The notes beneath the pieces are model-generated. The model did no database searches. It saw only the letters and a list, made by a program, of their open reading frames with translations, and was not told the origin of the DNA. A stretch of 64,000 nt of DNA from Actinernus sp. WN-2022 (Eukaryota > Cnidaria > Anthozoa > Actiniaria > Actinernidae), in NCBI GenBank assembly GCA_030867875.1, contig JAOWCC010001634.1:135490365-135554364 (forward strand), written 5' to 3'. Below, piece by piece: positions 33,700 to 43,700 of this stretch (position 1 is the stretch's first letter; the number at the start of each line of letters is the position of its first letter). The position numbers were made by a program, and so were the translations under genes.

Positions 33700-35068
33700 G
33701 TTCAAGTTCAAGTTCAAGTTTATTTCACACTATTTATAATATTTACAATAAGGAGAGTAGATAAAAATATATAAACAAAATAAGTACACGGAATAAATTA
33801 AAATATTCAAGTGTACAGTGGTCAAAGTAGCTAAAAGCTTTCGAGTTGGCCACTGCTTACATGCAAATAATAATTGAATAACTGAGCGTAATACATAGAA
33901 TATATTAAATAAAGTATTGATTAGAGTAATAAGTTGAGCTTGAGAGGAACCACAATATGAGAAAATGAAAACGAATAAAAAAAAAAAGAAATCAAGAGAA
34001 AAAAAGGAAAAGAAAGAAAGAGAGGATTAGAAGGAGAAATAGTTATTGTGAGAAGATTTATAAACAAAGTAAAATGGTGCTCTTAAATTTGATGATTAAG
34101 GAGGTAAACTTTATATTGTTTTTTGAAATTGTTTGTTTTTGTTAGGTGCTTTAGGCTAGTAGGTATAGTTTCCCAAATTTTCGTAGCAGTGTATTTAAAA
34201 GTAAATTTACCTAAGTTGGTTCTAATTTTAGGGGAGTAGAAATTTTTCCTAGCTGCATATCTGGTATTGTAATTATGTACATTTGTTACGGGTATTAGGA
34301 AATCGTGAAACACAGAGGGGATATCAGATGGATTTTTGTATAGTTTATGTGTTAAGGTACAGATGTTCAACTTAACAATATTTTAAAATTTTAAAATGCT
34401 CAGAATTTGGTAATAAGGAGAAGCAGATTCTCTGTTGTTGGCAAAAAAGATACTTCGAATGCATTTATTTTGTTTAGTACATATTTTTGTTAAGTTGGTT
34501 GGGTATGTGTTTCCCCAGCTGATGGACCCATAGTTTAAATAGGGATATATAAGTGTATAATAAAGTTGTTTTAGCATTTGAAGACTGAGGTAATTCCGTA
34601 ATTTGTAGAAAATTCCTACATTTTTGGCTATCTTGTTATTGATATGGGTGATTTGACTTTTCCATTTGAGGTATTCAACTAAGTATATTCCTAAATATTT
34701 AATGTTCTTTTTCCTTTCAATATTTAGAATATTCATTTGTGGGAGGGTCTTTCTGGGTGAAGTAATTAACATATAATTGGTCTTTTTCATGTTGACAGGA
34801 AGTTTGTTAATATTACAGTAACTGAGAACATGTTTTAAATCAGTATTCATAACTGTTTCAAGTTCCTTTGGATTTTTGCAAGAGTAAAATATATTGGCAT
34901 CATCAGCAAAAATTCGGAAAGATAATTTTGTTGATGAATTAGAGATATCATTTATGTATAGGAGAAATAATAATGTTCCAAGCGTTGATCAGTGAGGAAT
35001 ACCACAAACAAAACTTAAAGGGTTGGATTCAGTATTTTCAATTTTTACATATTGCGTTCTATTCGAAA
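33700..35068 (-). pseudogene. 5'-truncated LINE with degenerate reverse transcriptase
   Basis: The minus strand encodes the C-terminal half of a Jockey/CR1-like reverse transcriptase. Near 35050 is NRTQYVKIENTES; then GIPH, an in-frame TGA at 34989-34991 in the position of the usual Gly (PQGS motif), and STLGTLLFLLYINDIS. The catalytic FADDANIF follows, then KYLGIYL, LIYPYLNYGSISWG, a stop after LSILKF near 34383, and the tail NYNTRYAARKNFYSP to 34083. The 3' UTR ends in (TTGAAC)n at 33700-33719. At least two nonsense codons make it dead. It is inserted in hairpin satellite copy b. Confidence 0.8.
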
Positions 35069-35171
35069 GATAGTTCCGAGACAAACACAGTCTATTTGTC
35101 GTTATTCTTCATCACAAAATTGTCTTCCGCTCTCAGCGGGCACTATTATACAAATAGACTGTGTCGGTCGA

Positions 35172-35308
35172 GGAACTATCGGCTGATAGTTGCCCGCGGA
35201 AATTTGATGTTCTTAAAACAAATATAAGCCCGAGAACGAAGTTCGAGGGCTTATATGCTAGTTTTAAAAACATCAAATTTCCAAGGGAAACTATCAGCCG
35301 ATAGTTCC
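35172..35308. repeat. Hairpin satellite unit, copy c
   Basis: 137 bp; the outer 20-bp arms are perfect inverses. The inner arms carry GGAAATTTGATGTTCTTA...TATAAGCCC and GGGCTTATA...AACATCAAATTTCC. The loop is GAGAACGAAGTTCGA. The linker between units (CACAGTCTATTTGT...ACAAATAGACTGTG) is also an inverted repeat. Confidence 0.8.
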
Positions 35309-35402
35309 GAGACAAACACAGTCTATTTGTCGCTATTGTTCATTACAAAATCGTCTTCCAATCTCAGCGGGCACTATTTTACAAATATACTGTGTCCGTC
35401 GA

Positions 35403-35539
35403 GGAACTATCGGCTGGTAGTTGCCCACGGAAATTTCATGTTCTTAAAACAAATATAAGCCCGAGAACGAAGTTCGAGGGCTTATATGCTAGTTTTAAGA
35501 ACATCAAATTTCCAAGGGAAACTATCAGCCGATAGTTCC
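35403..35539. repeat. Hairpin satellite unit, copy d
   Basis: It has the same 137-bp layout as copy c with a few substitutions (GGCTGGTAG in the left arm, TTCATG for TTGATG). Confidence 0.8.
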
Positions 35540-35608
35540 GAGACAAACACAGTCTATTTGTCGTTATTGTTCAACACAAAATTGCCTTCCGCTCTCAGCG
35601 GGCACTAT

Positions 35609-35880
35609 CGCCTGATAGTTTGCATCCGCGGACGACAACTATCACGTCACGTGATCGCTTTTAGCCAATGAGCGCGCGCCAAAATTTTGTGGTGAACTAT
35701 AACGCCTGATAGTTTGCCTCCGCGGACGACAAATATCACGTCACGTGATCGCTCTTGGCCAATGAGCGCGCGCGAAAATTTTGTGGTGAACTATAACGCC
35801 TGATAGTTTGCATCCGCGGACGACAACTATCACGTCACGTGATCCCTTTTAGCTAAACATTTTGTGGTGAACTACAACGG
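35609..35880. repeat. 94-bp tandem units with CACGTG and CCAAT motifs (3 copies)
   Basis: Units start at 35609, 35703 and 35797 with CGCCTGATAGTTTGC. Each contains CCGCGGACGACAACTATCAC, then GTCACGTGAT (E-box/CRE-like), and two contain AGCCAATGAGCGCGCG. A single further copy lies at 38166-38230 beside another hairpin unit. The third copy is truncated after the E-box. Confidence 0.75.
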
Positions 35881-35967
35881 CTGATAGCTTCAATTGGAAA
35901 TTTGATATTATTGAAACTAGCATATCAGCCGATAGTCCCTCGACAGACACACGCTATTGTTATAATA

Positions 35968-36632
35968 CAGTAGAAAGCCGCGTGTAAGAACCTAGATTTT
36001 TTGAAGTCTGGCAATACAGGTTCTTGTATTTTGAGGTACTTGTTAACAATTAAGGCTAATTAGGTTCTTAAATACGTTCTTAATTTTTTAAAGAGATGTA
36101 TGTAGTAGAGTGTAGCTGTTGACCATAGTATATAACAACCAAACATGGATGTGACCTCTAATACAGTATATTATCATAAATCATCTGTATTATACTTATC
36201 AAGACTGAACTTGTTTTACATGTGACAAAACTGATCCTGTATGACTGTAACTTTTTTATCATTCAAACATTAAAGAGATGTATGTAGTAGAGTGTAGCTG
36301 TTGACCATAGTATATATAACAACCAAACATGGATGTGACCTCTAATACAGTATATTATCATAAATCATCTGTATTATACTTATCAAGACTTAACTTGTTT
36401 TACATGTGACAAAACTGATCCTGTATGACTGTAACTTTTTTATCATTCAAACCAAACACAACAATTGATAGACGTCTCAAATGTACCTATCATAACTCAA
36501 ATGACTCTTTCATATAAGAACCTGTTTAACTTTGCCTGGCTAAACAGGTTCTTATATTTTTGGGTACTTAAATGCCACATTTCTGCCTAAAGGTTCTTAA
36601 ATCACTAGGCTCTTGCACGCGGGTTTCTACTG
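35968..36632. mobile_element. Tc1/mariner-pogo-type MITE (665 bp)
   Basis: The ends are CAGTAGAAAGCCGCGTGTAA and the inverse of CAGTAGAAACCCGCGTGCAA, flanked by TA on both sides (35966-35967, 36633-36634). Just inside, AAGAACCTAG-type and AACAGGTTCTTATATT motifs are arranged as inverted repeats. A 182-bp direct duplication occupies the centre. No transposase is encoded. Confidence 0.75.
36090..36453 (+). repeat. 182-bp tandem duplication inside the MITE
   Basis: AAAGAGATGTATGTAGTAGA starts at 36090 and again at 36272. The two copies differ by only a few bases, so the duplication is recent relative to the decay of the TIRs. Confidence 0.8.
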
Positions 36633-37124
36633 TAGTCACCAGAAAGAAACACTCTCACGTGTCGCTTATTTATTGTTCAACACAAATTATACTTCTCGCT
36701 GGTTGCAGTACGAAAGAAGCGAGAAGTCGTTTCTCGCACACGCCCATACCTGGTGCGAGAACTGAAAGGCGGGAAAGTGGGTCACATGACCAGTTGTTTT
36801 CGTTGTGCAACCCACGGTTTTTGTGTAACCCACGGTTTTTGGAGACCCACGTGCACCCTCCCGCCCCTGAATAGCTATTTGTAGTAATGCATATATATCA
36901 GACGTTATACATGTAACTCTTAGCGTGCGCTAGCATGAACATATCTGCGTTATATCCTAGATGTTAATGTTATACTATAACAATATGCACACATTTGAAG
37001 TGTGAGAAATACACCAAGGATTGCGTTGTGGCTGGCGTCCACTATCCAAAATAGTGTGCGAGAAATATTTGTTAATTCTCACTAGGCACTATTCAGTATA
37101 CGTCGAATAGAGTGTGTTCGTCGA

Positions 37125-37245
37125 GGAATTATCGGCTGATAGTTGTCCGCGGAAATATTATGTTCTTGAAACAAATATAGGTCCGAAAATGAAGTTCGAG
37201 GGTTAAGAACATCAAATTTCCAAGCGAAAATTCAGCCGATAGTTC
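37125..37245. repeat. Hairpin satellite unit, copy e (decayed)
   Basis: GGAATTATCGGCTGATAGTT and CAGCCGATAGTTCC remain, but the inner arms have lost about 10-15 bp. Confidence 0.6.
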
Positions 37246-37339
37246 CGAGACAGACACGCTTTGACTATTTGTCGTTATTGTTCATCACAAAATCGTTTTC
37301 CGCTCTCACCGGGCATTATTTTAACAATAGAGTTTGTCT

Positions 37340-37880
37340 GTGGAGGGACAATCGGGTAATATTTATATGCCGTTAATTGTTTTAAGGGTCAGCCGTTAAT
37401 ACACATGCAGTTCCATTGTTTTGATTTGAACAGGTCCGTGTCAAATAAAGACCCGAGAAGAGGTCATTACTCAGTGTAGTCACCAATGCGTGCATAGTTT
37501 GCTTAATTAAAAAGAAAGATACACTGAATATCATTGTATTCATAAATTTATTTTAAGGCAACTAATAAATTTAACAATGCATACCTTAAACTTCAAAGCT
37601 CTCTTGATTTAGAATTAGCTATAAACTCTACAAGTTTTAACCAATTGCACTGAAAATACAATTACTACTTAGTAATAGTAACAGAACAATTTTCCCCAAA
37701 TCAGGGTCTATTGAACATTTTAAACATTAGTGCCTGCGATCTCTAGACTCTTACTCTTTATATATACCTACATCAATTCCACCTTCTAGACTGTCTGTAT
37801 AAATATGCTGTCCTTGAACAACCTTAGCCACTTTACATGCTTAACTACGCATTATCCTAGGCATAGTCCCGAGACAGAAA
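37340..37880. other. Unassigned AT-rich spacer
   Basis: Nothing recognisable; it is non-coding DNA between two hairpin satellite copies. Confidence 0.4.
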
Positions 37881-37961
37881 TACTATTGTCGCTTATTTTT
37901 CAACACTAAATGTTTGATAGTGCTCGTGGGCACTATTATTCAAATAGACTGTATCCGTCGA

Positions 37962-38096
37962 GGAACTATCGGCTGATAGTTGCCCGCGGAAATTTGATGT
38001 TCTTAAAACAAAGAAGCCCGAGAACGAAGTTCGAGGGCTTATATGCTAGTTTTAAGAACATCAAATTTCCAAGGGAAACTATCAGCCAATAGTTTC
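37962..38096. repeat. Hairpin satellite unit, copy f
   Basis: GGAACTATCGGCTGATAGTT is paired with AACTATCAGCCAATAGTTTC. It is followed by the same linker and by one 94-bp CACGTG unit, repeating the order seen at 35.4-35.7 kb. Confidence 0.75.
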
Positions 38097-38229
38097 GAGA
38101 CAAACACAGTCTATTTGTCGTTATTGTTCATCACAAAATTGTCTTCCGCCCTCAGCGGGCACTATCGCCTGATAGTTTGCATCCGCGGACGACAACTATC
38201 ACGTCACGTGATTGCTCTTAGCCAATGAG

Positions 38230-39099
38230 ATGAGTCTGAGATTTCAATAAAATATTTATTCTATAAACTACAGTGTTTTACAAGGATTTCCAGCACAGAA
38301 ATATTTTACGTGTGGATATCGCCTTTCAGCCAATCAGCGATTGCCACGTCACGCGCTTACCCTTGCTTTGAACAACCGGGCCCAGGTCCAATAATTGTTT
38401 ATAAAATAAATAAAACAATACATGGACGCTTGGAGATATGGAATTTATCTTCTCGCTGCGCTCACTCGTGAGGTATCGAGTTGAACACTCAAAGATACAT
38501 TTCATATCTCCGCTCGTCTATGTATTATTCTCTATTTTCACGGGAAAGATCAGAGTATGGGTTGTTTTAGTTATCCTTTTCACTGTTATATCGCATTCTA
38601 ATTTCACTTACTCAGATAAAATTATACAGTTATTAAATAGCACATGCAGCTAGAACATGAATCATGAACTGCACAAACCCAGTCATTATGTAGTAAGAGG
38701 AAATCGCATCAACAGCTCGTTCTATACGTGATTTATGGGCACTGAGTGATATTTCGAAAGTTCTGATAATTGCACGAGCAATAATTGCATAATTGCATGA
38801 GAACTTTCTAATATCAAACAGTGCCAATAAATCAGGTTCATGCGATTTTTTGTTCATAATATACCGAGTAAGCATTTACTAAGAGCGTGTGGACTCTATA
38901 ACCTTTTCATGAAGTTGTTATTAACCAATCAGAATCCAGATATTTTGTTGAGTATATTATAAGCTCTAAGATACCTGATGTCTTGATATAAAGTCTACTA
39001 TAACAGTATGTTATTGCTTTCACAAATCAAACTCCCAGTAAAAAACCTGTTATCAGCTATTGAAAGTAATGTTTTATTCTAAAAAGACCCACACATTCT
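38230..39099. other. Unassigned non-coding stretch
   Basis: Short open frames only (38438-38653 plus, 38633-38875 minus), with no recognisable domain. No repeat structure stands out. Confidence 0.35.
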
Positions 39100-39108
39100 G
39101 AAAATGAT

Positions 39109-39277
39109 TAGACTGCTAGCAAATCCCTTCTAATATTCCTCATTTTTTTAGAATGGCTAAACATGGTTCCAGATGGCTAACGATGGCTAGACATGGTACA
39201 CATAGTTCGCTGTATCTCTGGAAACATGTTTAGCCATTCTAAAAAAGGGGGAATAGAAGGGACTTGCTAGCAGTCTA
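39109..39277. mobile_element. Mutator-like MITE with 9-bp target duplication (169 bp)
   Basis: The element is almost a full palindrome. TAGACTGCTAGCAAATCCCT at the left is inverted at the right end, and TTTTAGAATGGCTAAACATG pairs with CATGTTTAGCCATTCTAAAA. GAAAATGAT occurs directly on both sides (39100-39108 and 39278-39286). A 9-bp duplication with long TIRs is typical of Mutator-like elements. Confidence 0.8.
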
Positions 39278-39409
39278 GAAAATGATGAAATACTTTAACT
39301 TGTTTACCCTTCCCCTATATTTTAGACCTCTGTTGTCCCCCTGAACCCTTTTACCTTGGAATACCCCCTGGAATATTTACTGGAGGCACATACCCATTGG
39401 GATTAAATA

Positions 39410-39735
39410 TGGGAGTATGGGAGTATCCTCCTTAGATATGGGAGTATAGCAGTATGGGAGTACCCTCCCTAGATATGGGAGTATGACGTATTGGAGTACC
39501 CTTCCTAGATATGGGAGTATGGAGTACGGGATGGGAGTACCCTCCCTATATATGGGAGTATGGAGTATGGGATGGGAGTACCCTCTCTATATATGGGAGT
39601 ATGAAGTATTGGAGTACCCTCCCTAGATACGGGAGTATGGAGTACGGGATGGGAGTACCCTCTCTACATATGGGAGTATGGGAGTACCCTCTCTAGATAT
39701 GGGAGTATGGAGTATGCGAATACCCTCCCTATATA
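39410..39735. repeat. Minisatellite of GGGAGTACCCTCCCTAGATA units
   Basis: About eight irregular copies alternate GGGAGTACCCTCYCTA and TATGGGAGTATGGAGTA, with unit lengths of roughly 30-60 bp. The open frames crossing it on both strands are by-products of the repeat. Confidence 0.75.
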
Positions 39736-40528
39736 AAGGAACAGTCGTTACTTGTGGGGGAAGAGGTGTGGCAGTGGGTGAGAAACTCCCTGAATGTTTA
39801 AACTGCCCCCTTGTATCATGTTTTTGGTTTAAATTTTTAGGCCGCCCCACTTTTGTAATCCAATTCCCTCACAAAGAAATGAGACTGCGCAGCTTATTCC
39901 CCTTGAACACATTCTTTATAATAGTTGTTAGACAGCTCTAGGCTACAATTCCCCTTTAACCCTGACTTTTACACCAAATCGCCTTTAAGATATTGTTAAT
40001 GTTGTGTAATTGTTTTTATCAGAACTCAGCGAAACGAAATTTAGATTTTTTAAATATTCCGTGAGGGAAAAAAGCAATTTTGAGTTGTAAAGCCTCAAAA
40101 GCCTGCAGAGCATCTGCTATGGCTAGGTCGGATTACTTGACTGTATATTTTGTATGCAGATCGTATCGTATAAGCTCTTTTAATAGTAAGATTCATAAAA
40201 TAGATTCAATAGTGTGCGCGCTCTGATTGGCTGTTACCTGTGTTTGCACGAGGATATGTTATTAAGGCACAATTTGAAAGAAGCAAAATTGAGATTTTCT
40301 TAACACTCATTTCTATTTCAGTTTCCATGTTCACAAAGCGTGTGTAAAAACACTCAAGGCGAAGTATAGTTGTGGAAACACTCGCTAATTATTATAAGAG
40401 GCTCGTGTTCCCACAATTCCTCATTTTTTACTTCGATATTTCAGCTTCTGATGATAAGTGCCTCAATATGCCCTGTAGCATTCGGGATTTCCCTAAAGGC
40501 TACGTTTCCCATTGTACATTCGATGGTT
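39736..40528. other. 3' flank of the choline transporter gene
   Basis: This lies downstream of the stop codon at 40529-40531 (minus strand) and should include its 3' UTR. No polyadenylation signal was chosen with confidence. Plus-strand frames at 40370-40784 overlap the last exon in antisense and are shadows. Confidence 0.4.
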
Positions 40529-40750
40529 TCATATGTTTGTTTCAGCTTCAAGCAATCTGCTCTTTACCAGTTCCTCATGCTCCTTTGCATCTTCCTTGTC
40601 CTCAGCTTCAATCAATTTGTCTTTTACCTTATTCACATTCTCCTTTCGATCTTCCTTCTCCTCATACGTCAGCTCAAACGGTTGTTCCTCGACATCAAAG
40701 CAGTGTAGAAAATCCCATCTTTTTGAAATATTTCCTCTCTCAAACAAAAC
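40529..40750 (-). CDS. SLC5A7: CHT exon 8 (stop codon)
   Basis: The acceptor CTTTAAG precedes GTTTTGTTTGAG. It encodes [20 protein letters not shown], similar to YLFESG...LDVFDAV in vertebrates, then a charged tail rich in Glu, Lys and Asp ending [10 protein letters not shown]. The tail is 73 residues. Clear conservation is limited to its first 20 residues, so the last exon is slightly less certain than the others. Confidence 0.82.
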   Translation of the reverse strand, partial: VLFERGNISKRWDFLHCFDVEEQPFELTYEEKEDRKENVNKVKDKLIEAEDKEDAKEHEELVKSRLLEAETNI

Positions 40751-43700
40751 CTTAAAGATAAAGGAAAACAAACTTGCTCACTAAATAAACAAATTAAGTG
40801 TTTTTCTTCTCAGATCACCGTAGAGAAGGTTGTGAGTTCGAACATTCTGCCATAGCTTTCTTCTTCTATATTCTTCTTCTTCTTCTTTCGAATTCAGTCG
40901 TTTCTGTAATATCAAGGCTTCGCTTCTGATCATTGAAGTACATGTAGCTGAAAGGGGCACTGTCAACCCCAAATGATAAACTTTATTCATGGCGAAAGAG
41001 AAAAATAACCCCTCACGTTAGCAACGTATTCTATCCAGGTATACTGGAGAAACTCTGAGACAATTTTGAAAGATATTATGGCAAAGATTCGAGTGAATGA
41101 AAAATACTATTTTTAAGAGACAGCGCCACTTGACATCGGTTCACTGTAATTGAAATCAAGTTTATAGAATAAGCTTTTGTAACCCATTTTAATCTTTGTC
41201 ATCCTCAATCGAAAAGTTGAAGATAATAATAATAATGCACGTATTTAATATCACATACTAGGACAGTCACATACTATTTATCTTCTAGTTTAGTTTTAAA
41301 TAAACGTGAAGGTTCAATCTAATAGACATAGCCCCATTAAAGTCCACCGTTATGAACCTGTGAAAACACTTCGTACCTGAACTTTTCTATCTTTTTGTCC
41401 CATAAGGAGGCTAGCCTAATGAGCTAAATTTCCGCTGCAAAATTGAACATTTCATTCCTTTGTAACTGGGATCGATCCCATATCGATCTAAACTAAATCA
41501 ATCTAAAATGAATTAGTGAGTGTTAACTACCCCGCCAATCTCATACCATCCTATTTCTTAGATATCTCATGCAATGACGTTATAGCAAAATGATGTAAGA
41601 AGGGACGTAGCAAGTGCATTTTCTCCTCAAAAGCTATAGTCAACTGTATCTAGAGTTCTATTAACTACTACTGACTAAAATACAAAGGGCTGGCAATTTG
41701 TTACCTTTGCAAGATAGGACACCCCATTGATGGTGATCAATGAGGAAAGCATGGATACTGTACGGAACGGGAACAGCTGACCTTCAGTCTCACTGTACAG
41801 TGGATATATGATAACAGGTTCAATACCCATGGATGGTTCACCTCCTAGAACACGAAGTATAACTCCAACGATGTACCCAAGTGCTGCCCCATATGTGTTG
41901 ACTATCTTCTCCATGTAGATGACGGACAGCAGTTGTGGGAATAGGATGACGTATACGATGTCACTGCACAAGACAAACAGGACGTACACTGACTTGACAG
42001 CAAGGGCCATTGCCGTTGCTATGATACCCACGCCTATGATTGACACTCGCATGACCCACTTCATTTCTCGTTCTGATGCCTGCAAAAAATCATGTTAGAC
42101 ATTAGACAAGGAAAGAAACTTGAATGTACAAAAGTGCGCAAGACCTTCTTCGGTGATCTCCAGGAATGATGTAGGATCAGTCGGATCGATAACATCATCA
42201 ACAGCAAACTGAGGACATATCAAGGTCGACAAACCAAATTTAGGTTTGATAAAATCATTACATTGTCGGCTGTTCAAGTGTCGTCTATACGTTACAGTCA
42301 GATATTTTAAACATCACAGAAAAGCATTGTTTCAGCTGTAAACAATAGCCTTTTCTATATACATGTGTCTAAAAGTGGTTTTCAGGATGACACAAATCCG
42401 TCCAAATCCGTCCATGTTCCGCAAAGACATGTAGTTTACGATAAATGACTGATTCAAATATAAATCGACATCTACATATATTTTCTTAGAGAAAATTAAA
42501 TTAACATGGGAAAACTAAAAGGAGATCAGAAGGGAGATTCTGTTAACATGACGAAGGTTGTTTCTTCACCTTCTGTCTGAAAACGAGTTTGTAGATGTTG
42601 TGTGAGAACATAGTACTAGCTGAGAGCACGATGGAATCCGATGACGACATAACAGCGGCTGATACTGCACCCAGACCAAGGAAGGACACGACCGTGGGTG
42701 TGAGGTACTGTAGCACCATGGGAAGGATCAGGGCCCCGTCGATGTTAAGGGTAACGTTGGTAGCGTTGGCGGGACCTGAGTAGAACGATGTTTGTGTCCA
42801 ATCTATATAGAATAACGCAGTTATTAATCGATGAGACACGCATTTAAAGTACTTAATCTTATTTAATGTGTCAGATTTCATTAAGACTGTTGTGTATGAC
42901 ACATTTGAAATTATATATGTACGCTATCACGGCACTCTTGGAGATAAATGGCCCAAGTGTTATTATTATATATCTAATTCTTCAGTCTTACCTGTGCATG
43001 CTCCAATAGCACCGATAATAACGGATGGAATGGTGAAGATGATACACCCAAAAGCTGCTGCGAAGGACAGACCTTGGGCGATGTTTTCGTTCTTACAGGC
43101 CAATACTCGCTGGAAATACACTTGCCATGGGATACCACCAAATACCTAAGGGATTAAGACATTAATTAAAGTGCATATGAGCCCCAGCCAGTTATCACTG
43201 ATTTGAAGGTCAAAGTGGAAACAAAATAAAAAAAACATTAACAAACAAAATAACCTAACTCTAACCCTGCCATTTTCGTTTCTTAAGGAATCAACTTTCA
43301 ATGACGTCACGTAAGGCAAAAGCCAATTTAGTTCATTTTGCACTGTTTTTATGCCAGCTTCACTTAATGAAATATTGGGATCACATATCTGAAGCTAGGG
43401 TAATTTGAAGCCTGAAAAATAACTGAAAAAATAAAAAGAGATTCTGATCAGTGTTTCCACTGAGAAGAAAAGGAAAAGGAAATGGAATCATACGTCTCAG
43501 CTGGGCAAACAAACTCACATAATTTTAGAAATTATTGTCTTCAACGATTCAAGCAAGACTTAGCACTAGAAAGCAGCCGCCTCTCAATGCGAGGCTCAGC
43601 TATTTGTTCATACCAATTGCAGACCATAATCCAACCACAATCCCGTCTGGTAAGGCTGCCATTCTCCCAGCCATCTCGAGCGATTGTCAGAGATGTTGCT

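Noticed and set aside
39511..39941. Open frames across the 39.4-39.7 kb minisatellite
   Set aside because: Periodic translation of the repeat (MGVWSTGWEYPP-like) with no non-repeat domain.
40370..40784. Three overlapping plus-strand frames of 90-127 codons
   Set aside because: They are antisense to the last CHT exon; its low-complexity Glu/Lys-rich coding removes stops on the other strand.
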